Part shown: positions 26,722 through 35,413 of the stretch, in pieces
How the letters are laid out: each line of letters begins with the position of its first letter
Numbering within the stretch: position 1 is the stretch's first letter
Source of the DNA: Mycolicibacterium sp. TY81
GTDB lineage: Bacteria; Actinomycetota; Actinomycetes; Mycobacteriales; Mycobacteriaceae
DNA: 64,000 nt
Reading direction: 5' to 3'
Assembly (NCBI RefSeq): GCF_018326285.1
Contig: NZ_AP023362.1
Location: 2,914,001 to 2,978,000 of the forward strand
Position numbers and translations under genes: made by a program
Notes under the pieces: generated by a model
Told to the model about the DNA's origin: nothing
The model's input: the letters and a program-made list of their open reading frames with translations, nothing else
The model's database searches: none

Positions 26722-28005
26722 TCACCCGCCGTCGTCCACCGGGTCCAGCAGCCGGTCACCGAACAGACTGCACAGCAGCAGCGCCACCTCGACGTCGAGC
26801 CGGTCGTCCTCGATGGGCCGGCCCCGGCGTTCGATCGCCCGCTGCACCCGGTATTTCACCGAGTTCGTGTGCAGGTGCAGTTCCTCGGCCGCGGCCTTGT
26901 TGCTGCCGCCCGCCTTGAGGAAGGCCTGCAGCGTCTCCCGGAGGCGCTGGTCGCCGTCGGTCGAACAGGCCAGCGGGCCAAGCACTTCCGTGGCCCACGC
27001 CGACAGCGCATCGACATTCGACCCCAGCAGTGCCGCGAGTGCGATGCCACGGTGGCCGAACGCGGTGAACCGGCGCCGCTGCGGGCCCGACGCCACCGCG
27101 ACGGCGCGGGCGTCTTCGGCCTGCCGGTGCGACAGCCGGAAGCCGGCGACGCCGGACTGCGGAGTGCCGGCGGCGACGTACGGCCCGTCGGCCGGCACCA
27201 GGCTCCCCAGCCACGTCACCGCCTCCGCGATCACTGCCGCGGGCACTGCGACCCAGGCCCATGCCGTGGCGCGGTCGACCGAGACGAAAAGCGGCGAATC
27301 TGCCGCGCCGATCGACGCGGCGAACTGCTGGATCAGCCGTTCCATCTCGGCCAACCGGTCCTCGGAGTCGTCGCACCACAGCACCACCGCGAGATGGGTG
27401 CGCTGCAGTGGATAACGGATCGCCACCGTCGCGGCGTCGATGTCGACGTCGCCGCCGGCCAGCAGTTCACGAATCTCCGTGATGCGCACGCTGTTCCGGT
27501 TCTCCAGCCAACTCTCGCGAGCCTGTTGGTACACCTCGACGACCTCTTGGGAGATCCTGTCGATGTAGTTGAACGAGATCGTCGACATCACGTCGAAGAC
27601 GTCCAACGCCAGCTGCGGGTCGAAGTCCGCGGTCCGGACCTCCTCCAGGACCTCTTTCAGTACCGCCTGATGGCCGAGCCGGTACGACCGGACGAGCACA
27701 TTGGCGGAGATGTCGCGCTGCGCCAGCCGCCGCGCGTGTTCGATCGCGGCCGCGGGGGCATGCAGGAGGTCGATCGAGATACCGTGTCGCGCCGCGGCGA
27801 AGAACGCATCGATGTTCGCGGCGACCGAGTCTGCCAGGATCTGCTGAAGTTGCTCTTCGTCGCGCAGCTCGGCGATGTCGGACACCAGCAGCTCGGAGAT
27901 GGAGCGCGTGATGTCGGTGAGCCGAGCGTCCAGTCGCGTGCCGATTCCGGCCACCGCCTGCGTCAACGCGTCACCCGCGCCGGTGCGGTCTGCGCCACCG
28001 GCCAC
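26722..28005 (-). CDS. PucR/CdaR-family transcriptional regulator
   Basis: A 427-residue regulator with a C-terminal PucR helix-turn-helix (FLKAGGSNKAAAEELHLHTN then SVKYRVQRAIER) and a GGDEF-like middle domain of the CdaR type. The N-terminal ~170 residues are helical. Start GTG 28005 has only a weak ribosome site. Such proteins usually control catabolic genes nearby; no obvious target is adjacent. Confidence 0.88.
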   Translation of the reverse strand: MAGGADRTGAGDALTQAVAGIGTRLDARLTDITRSISELLVSDIAELRDEEQLQQILADSVAANIDAFFAAARHGISIDLLHAPAAAIEHARRLAQRDISANVLVRSYRLGHQAVLKEVLEEVRTADFDPQLALDVFDVMSTISFNYIDRISQEVVEVYQQARESWLENRNSVRITEIRELLAGGDVDIDAATVAIRYPLQRTHLAVVLWCDDSEDRLAEMERLIQQFAASIGAADSPLFVSVDRATAWAWVAVPAAVIAEAVTWLGSLVPADGPYVAAGTPQSGVAGFRLSHRQAEDARAVAVASGPQRRRFTAFGHRGIALAALLGSNVDALSAWATEVLGPLACSTDGDQRLRETLQAFLKAGGSNKAAAEELHLHTNSVKYRVQRAIERRGRPIEDDRLDVEVALLLCSLFGDRLLDPVDDGG

Positions 28006-28127
28006 GTTAACTGCCTGTTTTCCCGGCCACCCCCAAACCGTAGTTCGTCGTCAGTCCGTTTGTCCCCGAAGAACGGCAGCTACCGGAATTTTCGTCGCGG
28101 TGTTCGCTCAGCGGCCACACAGCAACG

Positions 28128-28163
28128 GGGCCGCCGATATCCGTTCGCGGATACCGGCGGCCC
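28128..28163 (-). terminator. Strong hairpin after the FMN reductase
   Basis: GGGCCGCCG/CGGCGGCCC, one A-C mismatch, then TATCCG/CGGATA closing a TTCG tetraloop: 15 paired bases. It lies 22 bases downstream of the minus-strand stop at 28185. No U-tract. Confidence 0.7.
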
Positions 28164-28184
28164 TGATGCTCACCCGAGCTGTGT

Positions 28185-28724
28185 TCAGCCGACCTCGGCG
28201 GCCAGCTTGGCGACCACGCCACGCACGCCCTCGACGACCTCGGCCGCCTCGCGGGGATGCTTGCCGTCGAACGCCGACGCCGGCAGGGACAGCTTGACGT
28301 CGACGACATCCGCACCGGCGATGCCGAACGACTTGCGGCTCTCGTCATGTGCCCACACCCCGCCGTACTGGCCGAGCGCGGTCCCGATGACCGCCAGCGG
28401 CTTGCCGGCGACGGCGCCGGAGCCGTAAGGGCGCGACAGCCAGTCGATCGCGTTCTTCAAGACGGCGGGAATGGTGCCGTTGTACTCCGGGGTCACAGCC
28501 AGGATCGCGTCCGCGTCGCCCGCGATCTGGCGCAGCGCGACGACCGCCTCGGCAACCGAGTCGTTGTCGATGTCTTCGTTGTAGAACGGCAGGTCGGCCA
28601 GCCCGTCCGCGACACGTACCGTCACGCCATCAGGCGCAGATTCGACCGCCACCTCGGCGAGCTGGCGATTGAGCGAGGCCGCGCGGAGGCTGCCGACCAG
28701 GACCAGGACCTTGGTATCTGCCAT
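28185..28724 (-). CDS. NADPH-dependent FMN reductase (quinone/chromate reductase family)
   Basis: A 179-residue flavodoxin-fold enzyme. VLVGSLRAASLNRQLAEVA is the FMN phosphate loop and VTPEYNGTIPAVLKNAIDWL the family signature. It reduces quinones, azo dyes or metal ions with NADPH, probably protecting from quinone stress. It is divergent from the TetR gene at 28831 and corresponds to Rv3054c in position. Confidence 0.9.
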   Translation of the reverse strand: MADTKVLVLVGSLRAASLNRQLAEVAVESAPDGVTVRVADGLADLPFYNEDIDNDSVAEAVVALRQIAGDADAILAVTPEYNGTIPAVLKNAIDWLSRPYGSGAVAGKPLAVIGTALGQYGGVWAHDESRKSFGIAGADVVDVKLSLPASAFDGKHPREAAEVVEGVRGVVAKLAAEVG

Positions 28725-28830
28725 TTTCTTTCCCCTAGCTTTGTCTCTGTGGACGGTTCCGGCGAACCGATCCTCGCATGAGTCAACCGGACTGCGGTCC
28801 GATTCATTCCGCCTGAGTTAAAGTTTTTTC

Positions 28831-29463
28831 ATGAGCGACGGGGTGGCGCAACTGCGGCCCACGAACCTGCCCATGGCGGGTCTGCCGATGAGTCCGGCTG
28901 CGCCGGTCGAGCGCGGCGATGCTGCGCGCAACCGGCTCCTGCTTCTCGACGCGGCCCGCCGGCTCATCGCCGCGCGCGGCTCCGACGCCGTCACCATGGA
29001 CGACATCGCGGCCGAGGCCGGCGTCGGCAAGGGCACCCTGTTCCGCCGGTTCGGCAGCCGCGCCGGCCTCATGCTCGTACTCCTCGACGAGGACGAGCAG
29101 GTCGAGCAGAACGCCATGATGTTCGGCCCACCTCCGCTGGGTCCCGGCGCACCGCCGCTGGAACGACTGCTCGCCTACGGTCGCGACCGGCTTCAGTTCG
29201 CCTGGCAGCACCGCGCCCTGCTGTCCGACGCCGGGCGTGATCCGCAGAGCCGCTTCGGGGCCGCGGCCGCCGTCCACCGCACCCACGTCCGGATGCTGCT
29301 GCACACCGCCGGCACCACGGGAGACCTCGACGCCCAGACCGATGCCCTGCTGGCTCTTCTCGACGCCGACTACATCAGCCACCAGCTCGACGATCTGGGT
29401 CACAACCTGCAGGCGCAGGGCGATGCGTGGGAAAGCGTGGCGCGCAAGCTTTGCGGGACCTGA
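28831..29463 (+). CDS. TetR-family regulator (Rv3055-like)
   Basis: A 210-residue repressor-type protein with helix-turn-helix at about residues 35-80 (AVTMDDIAAEAGVGKGTLFR). It is divergent from the FMN reductase across 106 bases and one base upstream of dinB2. Likely target is the divergent reductase. No clear palindrome was found in the gap. Confidence 0.88.
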   Translation: MSDGVAQLRPTNLPMAGLPMSPAAPVERGDAARNRLLLLDAARRLIAARGSDAVTMDDIAAEAGVGKGTLFRRFGSRAGLMLVLLDEDEQVEQNAMMFGPPPLGPGAPPLERLLAYGRDRLQFAWQHRALLSDAGRDPQSRFGAAAAVHRTHVRMLLHTAGTTGDLDAQTDALLALLDADYISHQLDDLGHNLQAQGDAWESVARKLCGT

Positions 29464-29464
29464 G

Positions 29465-30493
29465 ATGACCTGGGTACTGCACGTCGACCTCGATCAGTTC
29501 CTGGCGTCCGTCGAATTGCGCCGGCACCCTGAGCTGGTCGGTCTGCCCGTCATCGTCGGCGGCAGCGGTGACCCCACCGAGCCCCGCAAGGTGGTCACGT
29601 GCGCTTCCTATGAGGCAAGGGAATTCGGCGTCCACGCCGGGATGCCGCTGCGCACCGCCGCCCGCAAATGCCCGGAGGCCGTCTTCCTGCCCTCGGACGC
29701 ACCCGCTTATGACGAAGCCTCCGAACAGGTGATGGGCCTGCTGCGCGACCTCGGCCATCCGGTCGAGGTGTGGGGCTGGGATGAGGCGTATGTCGGTGCG
29801 GCCGTGGCTGATCCGTTCGAGCTGGCCGAGAAGATTCGGGCCGTGATCGCTGCCGAGACCGGCCTGTCGTGCAGCGTCGGCATCAGCGACAACAAGCAGC
29901 GCGCCAAGGTCGCCACCGGATTCGGCAAGCCGGCCGGGGTTTTCGCGCTCACCGCCGAGAACTGGATGACGGTCATGGGCGACCGGCCTGTCGACGCGCT
30001 CTGGGGCGTGGGTCCCAAGACCGCGAAAAAGCTGGCCGAGCTGGACATCACCACCGTCGCGGAGCTGGCCCGCACCGACGCTGAGCTGCTCACGTCAACC
30101 TTCGGTCCGACCACAGGCTTGTGGATCCTGTTGCTCGCCAAAGGCGGCGGCGACAGCAACGTCACGGCTGAACTGTGGGTGCCGCGGTCACGCAGCCACG
30201 TGGTGACGTTCCCGGCAGACCTCACCGACGTCGCCGAGATGGACGCCGCCGTCAGCGAGCTGGCCCGCCAGACTCTCGACGAGATCGTCGAGCAGGGCCG
30301 TGTCGTCACCCGAGTGGCCGTGACCCTGCGCACCAAAACGTTCTTCACCCGCACCAAGATTCGCAAGTTGCCGATGGCCGGTACGGATCTGGAGACCATC
30401 ACCCGAACCGCGATCGATCTGCTGCACGACTTCGAACTGGACCGGCCGGTGCGGCTGCTCGGGGTGCGGCTGGAACTGGAGATGCCGCAGTAG
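29465..30493 (+). CDS. dinB2: Y-family DNA polymerase IV, DinB2 type
   Basis: A 342-residue translesion polymerase. The first metal motif is HVDLDQFLASVE, with Leu 13 where most Y-family enzymes have the aromatic steric gate. The second is VEVWGWDEAYVG. Thumb and little-finger domains follow (VDALWGVGPKTAKKL; TKIRKLPM). M. smegmatis DinB2, which has Leu at this position, is known to use ribonucleotides readily, so this enzyme probably does as well. ATG 29465 overlaps no gene but starts 2 bases after the TetR stop. It corresponds to Rv3056. Confidence 0.95.
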   Translation: MTWVLHVDLDQFLASVELRRHPELVGLPVIVGGSGDPTEPRKVVTCASYEAREFGVHAGMPLRTAARKCPEAVFLPSDAPAYDEASEQVMGLLRDLGHPVEVWGWDEAYVGAAVADPFELAEKIRAVIAAETGLSCSVGISDNKQRAKVATGFGKPAGVFALTAENWMTVMGDRPVDALWGVGPKTAKKLAELDITTVAELARTDAELLTSTFGPTTGLWILLLAKGGGDSNVTAELWVPRSRSHVVTFPADLTDVAEMDAAVSELARQTLDEIVEQGRVVTRVAVTLRTKTFFTRTKIRKLPMAGTDLETITRTAIDLLHDFELDRPVRLLGVRLELEMPQ

Positions 30494-31653
30494 TGCTCAC
30501 CACCATCGCCATCCGGGGCTACCGGTCGCTGCGCGAGATCGTCCTGCCGCTGTCGGAGCTGACCGTCGTGACCGGAGCCAACGGCACCGGCAAGTCCTCG
30601 GTGTACCGGGCACTGGGGCTGCTGGCCGACTGCGGACGCGGCGAGGTCATCGGGTCCCTGGCCCGCGAGGGCGGGTTGCAGTCGGTGCTGTGGGCCGGGC
30701 CGGAGAACACCAGCGGCGCGCGCCGGACGGGTACCACCGAGGGCACCAGCCGGACCCGGCCCGTATCACTCGAACTCGGCTTCGCGGCAACCGATTTCGG
30801 CTATTTCATCGACCTCGGCCTGCCGCAGGACCCCGGGCACAACTCGATGTTCGGCCAGGACCCCGAGATCAAACGCGAGACCGTGTTCGCCGGGCCCTCT
30901 CCCCGGCCCAGCAGCGCCCTGGTCCGTCGCACCCGGACCTACGCCGAGGTGGCATCCGACTCGGGCCGCGGTTTCGATGAACTGACCCGCGCCCTGCCCA
31001 GCTACCGCAGCGTCCTCGCGGAGTACGCGAACCCCGAGGCGCTGCCCGAGCTGGCCGCGGTCCGGGACCGATTGCGCGACTGGCGTTTCTACGACGGCTT
31101 CCGCGTCGACCGCGACGCGCCCGCCCGCCGCCGCCAGGTGGGCACCCGAACCCCGGTGCTGAGCAACGACGGCAACGACCTGGCCGCCGCCGTGCAGACC
31201 ATCCTCGAAGCCGGTTTCGACGATCTGCCGCGCGCGGTCGGCGATGCGTTCGACGGCGCCGAGATATCGGTCAGCTCCGACGGAGGGTTGTTCGAACTGC
31301 AGCTGCACCAACGCGGCATGCTCCGGCCGCTGCGCTCGGCCGAATTGTCCGACGGCACACTGCGGTTCCTGCTCTGGGGCGCCGCCCTGCTGACGCCGCA
31401 ACCGCCCGCGCTCATGGTGCTCAACGAACCGGAGACGTCCCTGCACCCCGACCTGGTGGGCCCGCTCGCCGACATGATCGCCGCCGCCGCACGCAAGACG
31501 CAGGTCGTCGTCGTCACCCACTCGGCACGGCTGCGCGAGCGGCTGGCCGCGTGCGACGCGAGCGAAGTCGAACTGGTCAAGCAGTGGGGCGAAACCCGGA
31601 TCGACGGCCAGACCATGCTCACCGCGCCGCCGTGGGACTGGGGAAAGCGCTGA
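30493..31653 (+). CDS. SMC/RecF-like AAA ATPase coupled to dinB2
   Basis: A 386-residue ATPase of the AAA_21/OLD-like group. N-terminal IAIRGYRSLREI leads into Walker A VTGANGTGKSSVYRAL. The C-terminal half has LSDGTLRFLLWGAALL (signature), Walker B PALMVLNEPETSLHP with Asn in place of the usual Asp, and the switch VVVTHSARL. The GTG start shares its G with the dinB2 stop (1-base overlap), so expression is coupled. A role in DNA repair beside DinB2 is likely but inferred. M. tuberculosis lacks it here, to my recollection. Confidence 0.85.
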   Translation: MLTTIAIRGYRSLREIVLPLSELTVVTGANGTGKSSVYRALGLLADCGRGEVIGSLAREGGLQSVLWAGPENTSGARRTGTTEGTSRTRPVSLELGFAATDFGYFIDLGLPQDPGHNSMFGQDPEIKRETVFAGPSPRPSSALVRRTRTYAEVASDSGRGFDELTRALPSYRSVLAEYANPEALPELAAVRDRLRDWRFYDGFRVDRDAPARRRQVGTRTPVLSNDGNDLAAAVQTILEAGFDDLPRAVGDAFDGAEISVSSDGGLFELQLHQRGMLRPLRSAELSDGTLRFLLWGAALLTPQPPALMVLNEPETSLHPDLVGPLADMIAAAARKTQVVVVTHSARLRERLAACDASEVELVKQWGETRIDGQTMLTAPPWDWGKR

Positions 31654-31672
31654 AGCTCAGCAGTTTTGGGGT

Positions 31673-32530
31673 TCAGCCACGCTTCGGCCGCAAGGCGCGC
31701 GTGAACAACACGTTCACTTGACGCATCGACACACTGTAGGGCCACCACGCCAGCCGCTTGAACAGGTACAGGGCCCGGATGTCGGGTGACGTGTAGACCA
31801 TGAACCGGTTCTTGGCCACCCCGGACAGCAGCTTGTCCGCAGCCTGCTCGGGCGACACCGCGTGTCCGGCGAACCTGGCCACCCAGCGCTGCACCTGCGG
31901 ATCGTCGCGATCCACGCCCGCGATCTGAACCGTCTGCACCAGAGGCGTTTTCACCGCGCCCGGCACCACGACCGACACCCCGATGCGATGCCGTGCCAGG
32001 TCGAAGCGAAGTACCTCGCTGACCCCGCGCAGGCCGTACTTGCTGGCACTGTAGGCGGCGTGCCACGGCAGCGCGACGATGCCCGCGGCCGATGAGACAT
32101 TGGCCAGCCGACCACCGCGGCCGGCGGCCACCATGGGCGGGACCATGGTCTCGATGACGTGGATGGGCCCCATCAGGTTGACGTCGACCATAGACCGCCA
32201 GTGCTGATGGGTCAGGGTGCTGACGGTGCCCCAGGCTGAGATCCCGGCGATGTTGAGCACCACATCCATGGCCTCGTGCCGGCTGTGGATGTCGGAGGCG
32301 AAAGCCGCGACGGCGTCGTAGTCGGAGATGTCCAGCGCGCGGTGTTCGGCCACCTCCCCGCCGAGTGCCCTGGCGTCGGCGACGGTCTGTTCCAGCCCGG
32401 TGGCGTCACGATCGGTCAGATAGAGGACCGCGCCCTGCTGGGCCAGCTTGAGCGCGGTCGCCCGGCCGATGCCGCTGGCCGCCCCCGTCACGAAACACCG
32501 CTTGCCTGCGTAGCCGCTCCACCGCGTCAT
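31673..32530 (-). CDS. Short-chain dehydrogenase/reductase (Rv3057c-like)
   Basis: A 285-residue SDR. The cofactor motif is VTGAASGIGRATALKL, the structural motif NIAG, and the active site YSASKYGLRGVSE (YxxxK). Only 9 bases separate its start from the stop of the upstream TetR gene, so they probably form one transcript. Gene order matches Rv3057c-Rv3058c-Rv3059. Substrate unknown. Confidence 0.9.
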   Translation of the reverse strand: MTRWSGYAGKRCFVTGAASGIGRATALKLAQQGAVLYLTDRDATGLEQTVADARALGGEVAEHRALDISDYDAVAAFASDIHSRHEAMDVVLNIAGISAWGTVSTLTHQHWRSMVDVNLMGPIHVIETMVPPMVAAGRGGRLANVSSAAGIVALPWHAAYSASKYGLRGVSEVLRFDLARHRIGVSVVVPGAVKTPLVQTVQIAGVDRDDPQVQRWVARFAGHAVSPEQAADKLLSGVAKNRFMVYTSPDIRALYLFKRLAWWPYSVSMRQVNVLFTRALRPKRG

Positions 32531-32539
32531 GGCCCGACC

Positions 32540-33172
32540 CTACACAGGCAGGTCGCCGCCACCCCATAACGCGGTGAGCCACAGTCGTTCCACGATGTCC
32601 AGCGCGCGTTGCGGGTCGCCGCCGCGCCCGATGTAGGCGCTGTCGCGCGACAGCGTGTAGGCCGTCGTCGATACCAACGTGCGAACCAATGCCGGCAGGT
32701 CGTCGGAGATCGGGCGCCGGCCGGCGTCCTGTTCCACGAGCCCGACGATCTTGTCGATCACACCGTCCTCGAAGTCGGCCATCAGGTCACGGATCTCGGC
32801 GTCCGTGTTCTGCGCGATGGTGCACGCCGCCATGATCGGATCGTTGATGGCGAAGACGGCGGCCGCGCTGCCGACCATCCGCTTCGCGAAGGACGCCGGC
32901 GACTCGTCGGGCTCGCGCGGCGCGAAGTTGTGGGTGAGCGTGTCGAGCTCCTCCATCGCCTCGGACACGATCCGGGCCAGGACGGAGTACTTGGAGTCGA
33001 AGTAGAAGTAGAAACCCGACCGCGCGACGCCGGCGCGCGCACTGATGGTGCTGACGGACAGGTCGGCGAAGGGCCGCTCCTCCAGCAGCTCGCGGACTGC
33101 GTTGACGATGGCGTCGCGTTGCCTGTCGCCTCGACTGCGGCCCTTGTCGGCCGTCTCGACTTCAGCGCTCAT
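32540..33172 (-). CDS. TetR-family regulator (Rv3058c-like)
   Basis: A 210-residue regulator with helix-turn-helix in DLSVSTISARAGVARSGFYF. ATG 33172 is preferred over an upstream TTG at 33208 that has no ribosome site and would overlap the operator region. It is divergent from cyp136 and probably represses both directions through the palindrome at 33210-33227. Confidence 0.88.
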   Translation of the reverse strand: MSAEVETADKGRSRGDRQRDAIVNAVRELLEERPFADLSVSTISARAGVARSGFYFYFDSKYSVLARIVSEAMEELDTLTHNFAPREPDESPASFAKRMVGSAAAVFAINDPIMAACTIAQNTDAEIRDLMADFEDGVIDKIVGLVEQDAGRRPISDDLPALVRTLVSTTAYTLSRDSAYIGRGGDPQRALDIVERLWLTALWGGGDLPV

Positions 33173-33209
33173 GGCGCTCACGATGTCATCGCCGACACAC
33201 CAATTCAAA

Positions 33210-33227
33210 ACTTGACACGCGTCAAGT
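33210..33227. promoter_or_regulatory. Palindromic operator between TetR and cyp136
   Basis: ACTTGAC, ACGC, GTCAAGT: perfect 7-base arms in the divergent gap. A further half-site TGTCAAG follows at about 33275, nearer the cyp136 start. Confidence 0.75.
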
Positions 33228-33299
33228 ATGGCAGCGAAGATGGCGATAGGTGGTGACTTTCACCACAAACATGTGTCAAGAGCAGACAGGAAACCCTGG

Positions 33300-34781
33300 A
33301 TGGCGACTATCAGCACCCCGAACTACCTGCTCGACCAGGCCATGCGGCGACTCAAGCCGACGCCGGTCACGGTGCCGGGGATGGGGATCATCGAGCAGCG
33401 TCTGCTGGCCACCGAGTGGGAGCAGTTCGCTCTCGCCCAGCCCCCGGCCGGCAGCGACCTCAAGCCGATCATGGGCGACTCGGGACTGCCGATCATCGGC
33501 CACCTGATCGAGGTGTTCCGGGGCGGTCCCGACTACGTCTTGTCGCTCTACCGCAAGCACGGGCCGCTGTACTACGCGCAGACGCCCGCGCTGCCGGCCG
33601 TGATGGCGCTGGGACCGGACGCGACGCAGGCCGTGTTCTCGAACCGCAACAAGGACTTCTCGCAGCGCGCCTGGGATCCGGTGATCGGGCCGTTCTTCGA
33701 GGGCGGCCTCATGCTGCTCGATTTCGATGAGCACATGTTCCACCGCCGGATCATGCAGGAGGCGTTCACCCGTTCGCGGCTGACGGGCTACGTGTCCCAC
33801 ATCGATTCCGTGGCGACCAAGGTGCTGGCCAACGACTGGGTGGCCAACGATCCCCGATTCCTGTTCCATCCGGCGGTCAAGGAGCTGACGCTCGACATCG
33901 CGTCCGAGGTGTTCATGGGACACCCCGCGGGAACCGACCACAAGCTCGTCACCACCATCAACCAGGCCTTCACCACCACGACCCGGGCCGGCAACGCGAT
34001 CATCCGGAAACCGGTGCGCCCCTTCGCCTGGTGGCGCGGCGTCCAGGCCCGCAAGACGCTCGAGGACTACTTCTCCGGCTCCATCGCCGAGAAGCGCCGC
34101 TCCGAGGGCACCGACATGTTCAGCGTGCTCTGTCACGCGCAGGACGAAGACGGGCAGACCTTCACCGACGACCAGATCGTCGCGCACATGATCTTCCTGA
34201 TGATGGCCGCGCACGACACCACGACGTCGACTCTGACGACCATGGCCTACCACCTCGCCGCCAACCCGCAGTGGCAGGACAAACTGCGCGAGGAGTCGGA
34301 GCGCATCGGTGACGCGCCGCTGGACATCGAGGCACTGGAGAAGCTGGAAACCTACGACCTGGTGATCAACGAGTCGCTGCGGTTGCAGACGCCGCTGGGC
34401 TTCAACTTCCGCCGCGCGGTCCGGGACACCGAACTGCTGGGCTACTACATCCCGGCCGGAACCGACGTCGTCACGTGGCCCGGTATGAACCACCGCCTGT
34501 CCGAACTGTGGACCGACCCCATGCGGTTCGATCCCGAACGGTTCGCCGAGCCGCGCAGCGAGCACAAGGCGCATCGCTACGCCTTCGCACCGTTCGGTGG
34601 TGGTGCGCACAAGTGCATCGGCATGGTCTTCGGGCAGTTGGAGATCAAGACCGTGATGCACCGGCTGCTGCGCCAGTACCGCTTGGAGCTGACCCACCCC
34701 GGCTACGAGCCCTGGTACGACTACGGCGGCATGGCCGTACCGGTCGACGGCATGCCGATCGTGTTGCGCCCCATTCGCTGA
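33300..34781 (+). CDS. cyp136: Cytochrome P450, CYP136 family
   Basis: A 493-residue P450. The I-helix oxygen motif is MMAAHDTTTSTL, the ExxR motif lies in INESLRLQTP and the heme-ligand motif is FAPFGGGAHKCIGM. ATG 33300 follows CAGGAAA; an in-frame ATG-rich extension from 33228 crosses the promoter region. The substrate of CYP136 is not known to me with certainty. It is regulated by the divergent TetR gene, as in M. tuberculosis Rv3058c-Rv3059. Confidence 0.93.
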   Translation: MATISTPNYLLDQAMRRLKPTPVTVPGMGIIEQRLLATEWEQFALAQPPAGSDLKPIMGDSGLPIIGHLIEVFRGGPDYVLSLYRKHGPLYYAQTPALPAVMALGPDATQAVFSNRNKDFSQRAWDPVIGPFFEGGLMLLDFDEHMFHRRIMQEAFTRSRLTGYVSHIDSVATKVLANDWVANDPRFLFHPAVKELTLDIASEVFMGHPAGTDHKLVTTINQAFTTTTRAGNAIIRKPVRPFAWWRGVQARKTLEDYFSGSIAEKRRSEGTDMFSVLCHAQDEDGQTFTDDQIVAHMIFLMMAAHDTTTSTLTTMAYHLAANPQWQDKLREESERIGDAPLDIEALEKLETYDLVINESLRLQTPLGFNFRRAVRDTELLGYYIPAGTDVVTWPGMNHRLSELWTDPMRFDPERFAEPRSEHKAHRYAFAPFGGGAHKCIGMVFGQLEIKTVMHRLLRQYRLELTHPGYEPWYDYGGMAVPVDGMPIVLRPIR

Positions 34782-34782
34782 C

Positions 34783-34797
34783 CACGCGGGACGCGTG
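34783..34797. terminator. Short terminator-like hairpin between convergent genes
   Basis: CACGCG, GGA, CGCGTG directly after the cyp136 stop and before the end of the gene at 34803. Confidence 0.4.
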
Positions 34798-34802
34798 CCG
34801 GT

Positions 34803-35285
34803 CTAGGCGTGCAGCCGGTTCGCGCACGCGATCATCGCCCGCAACGCGGACTGGACCGGGTCGCGGGCCCAGCCCATGGCCCACTCCGCACGCACGCCGT
34901 CGCTGCCGTGGATGAAGGTCGCGATGCCGCCGCCGACGGCGGGCAGTTGATGGAACTTGATCATCTCGACGGCCATGCCGCGCTCGTGCAGCATCGCGGT
35001 CAGCGCGGCGACAGGGCCGGTCGCGGTGGCCGTCGAGGTCGCGATGCGGTCGCCGACGGCGATGCTGGCGCGGTACCGGCGCGGGGCGGTGATACCGCGG
35101 CGACGGTCGTCGTCGCCCGCGGTGTCCCAACTGCCCAGACGGACCGGGCCACCTTGGTGACCGTAGTGGTCGACGAAGGTGTCGTGACACATGGTTTCGG
35201 CGTGTTCGCGCAGGTCACGGGGCACCGGGCGGTCAAACAGATCCGCGAAACGCGACGTGGTGGAGATGGCGGTGGAGGTGAACAT
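34803..35285 (-). CDS. Stand-alone LeuA-type linker and regulatory domain, no catalytic barrel
   Basis: A 160-residue protein resembling only the C-terminal part of alpha-isopropylmalate synthase. CHDTFVDHYG corresponds to the linker helix before the regulatory domain. RASIAVGDRIATSTATATGP, then AALTAMLHERG and RDPVQSALRAMIACANRL, follow the leucine-binding domain pattern. The TIM barrel with metal and substrate sites is absent. It could modulate or sequester true LeuA, or sense leucine itself. It is preceded by a leader ORF and RNA structures like those known for leuA, which supports a leucine connection. Confidence 0.8.
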   Translation of the reverse strand: MFTSTAISTTSRFADLFDRPVPRDLREHAETMCHDTFVDHYGHQGGPVRLGSWDTAGDDDRRRGITAPRRYRASIAVGDRIATSTATATGPVAALTAMLHERGMAVEMIKFHQLPAVGGGIATFIHGSDGVRAEWAMGWARDPVQSALRAMIACANRLHA

Positions 35286-35287
35286 GC

Positions 35288-35390
35288 GTCGGTCTTTTCT
35301 GCTCGAAAGAAGTGACCGACAGGTAGTAGCGTCCGACCCACAGCGAGGGGTCGGTCAGGATCAGACCCCGCTGTGGGTACTGGCTACTAC
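35288..35390 (-). ncRNA. LEU-type RNA leader with alternative hairpins and potential pseudoknot
   Basis: On the minus strand, outer arms GTAGTAGC (35390-35383) and GCTACTAC (35330-35323) enclose inner arms CCCACAGCGGGGTC (35377-35364) and its complement at 35352-35337 with one bulged base. GACCGAC at 35356-35350, in the loop and adjoining stem end, is complementary to GTCGGTC at 35320-35314, giving a possible pseudoknot. GTCGGTC is equally complementary to GACCGAC at 35294-35288, which ends two bases before the start codon at 35285. The pairings exclude one another, so control of translation initiation is likely. Confidence 0.75.
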
Positions 35391-35405
35391 GAGCATGTGA
35401 AGCAT
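35361..35405 (-). CDS. Leader peptide of the LeuA-domain gene (14 residues)
   Basis: Reads MLHMLVVASTHSGV followed by TGA. Leucine codons at positions 2 and 5 and two valines fit a branched-chain amino acid leader. Its last codons lie within the first strand of the hairpin (35377-35364), so ribosome stalling would change the RNA fold. The predicted promoter would start the transcript at or beside the ATG, so a leaderless start is possible. Confidence 0.65.
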   Translation of the reverse strand: MLHMLVVASTHSGV

Positions 35406-35413
35406 GGTCGCCG

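Noticed and set aside
35323..35390. Classical rho-independent attenuator
   Set aside because: The hairpin is strong but no U-run follows, so transcription termination is less likely than translational control.
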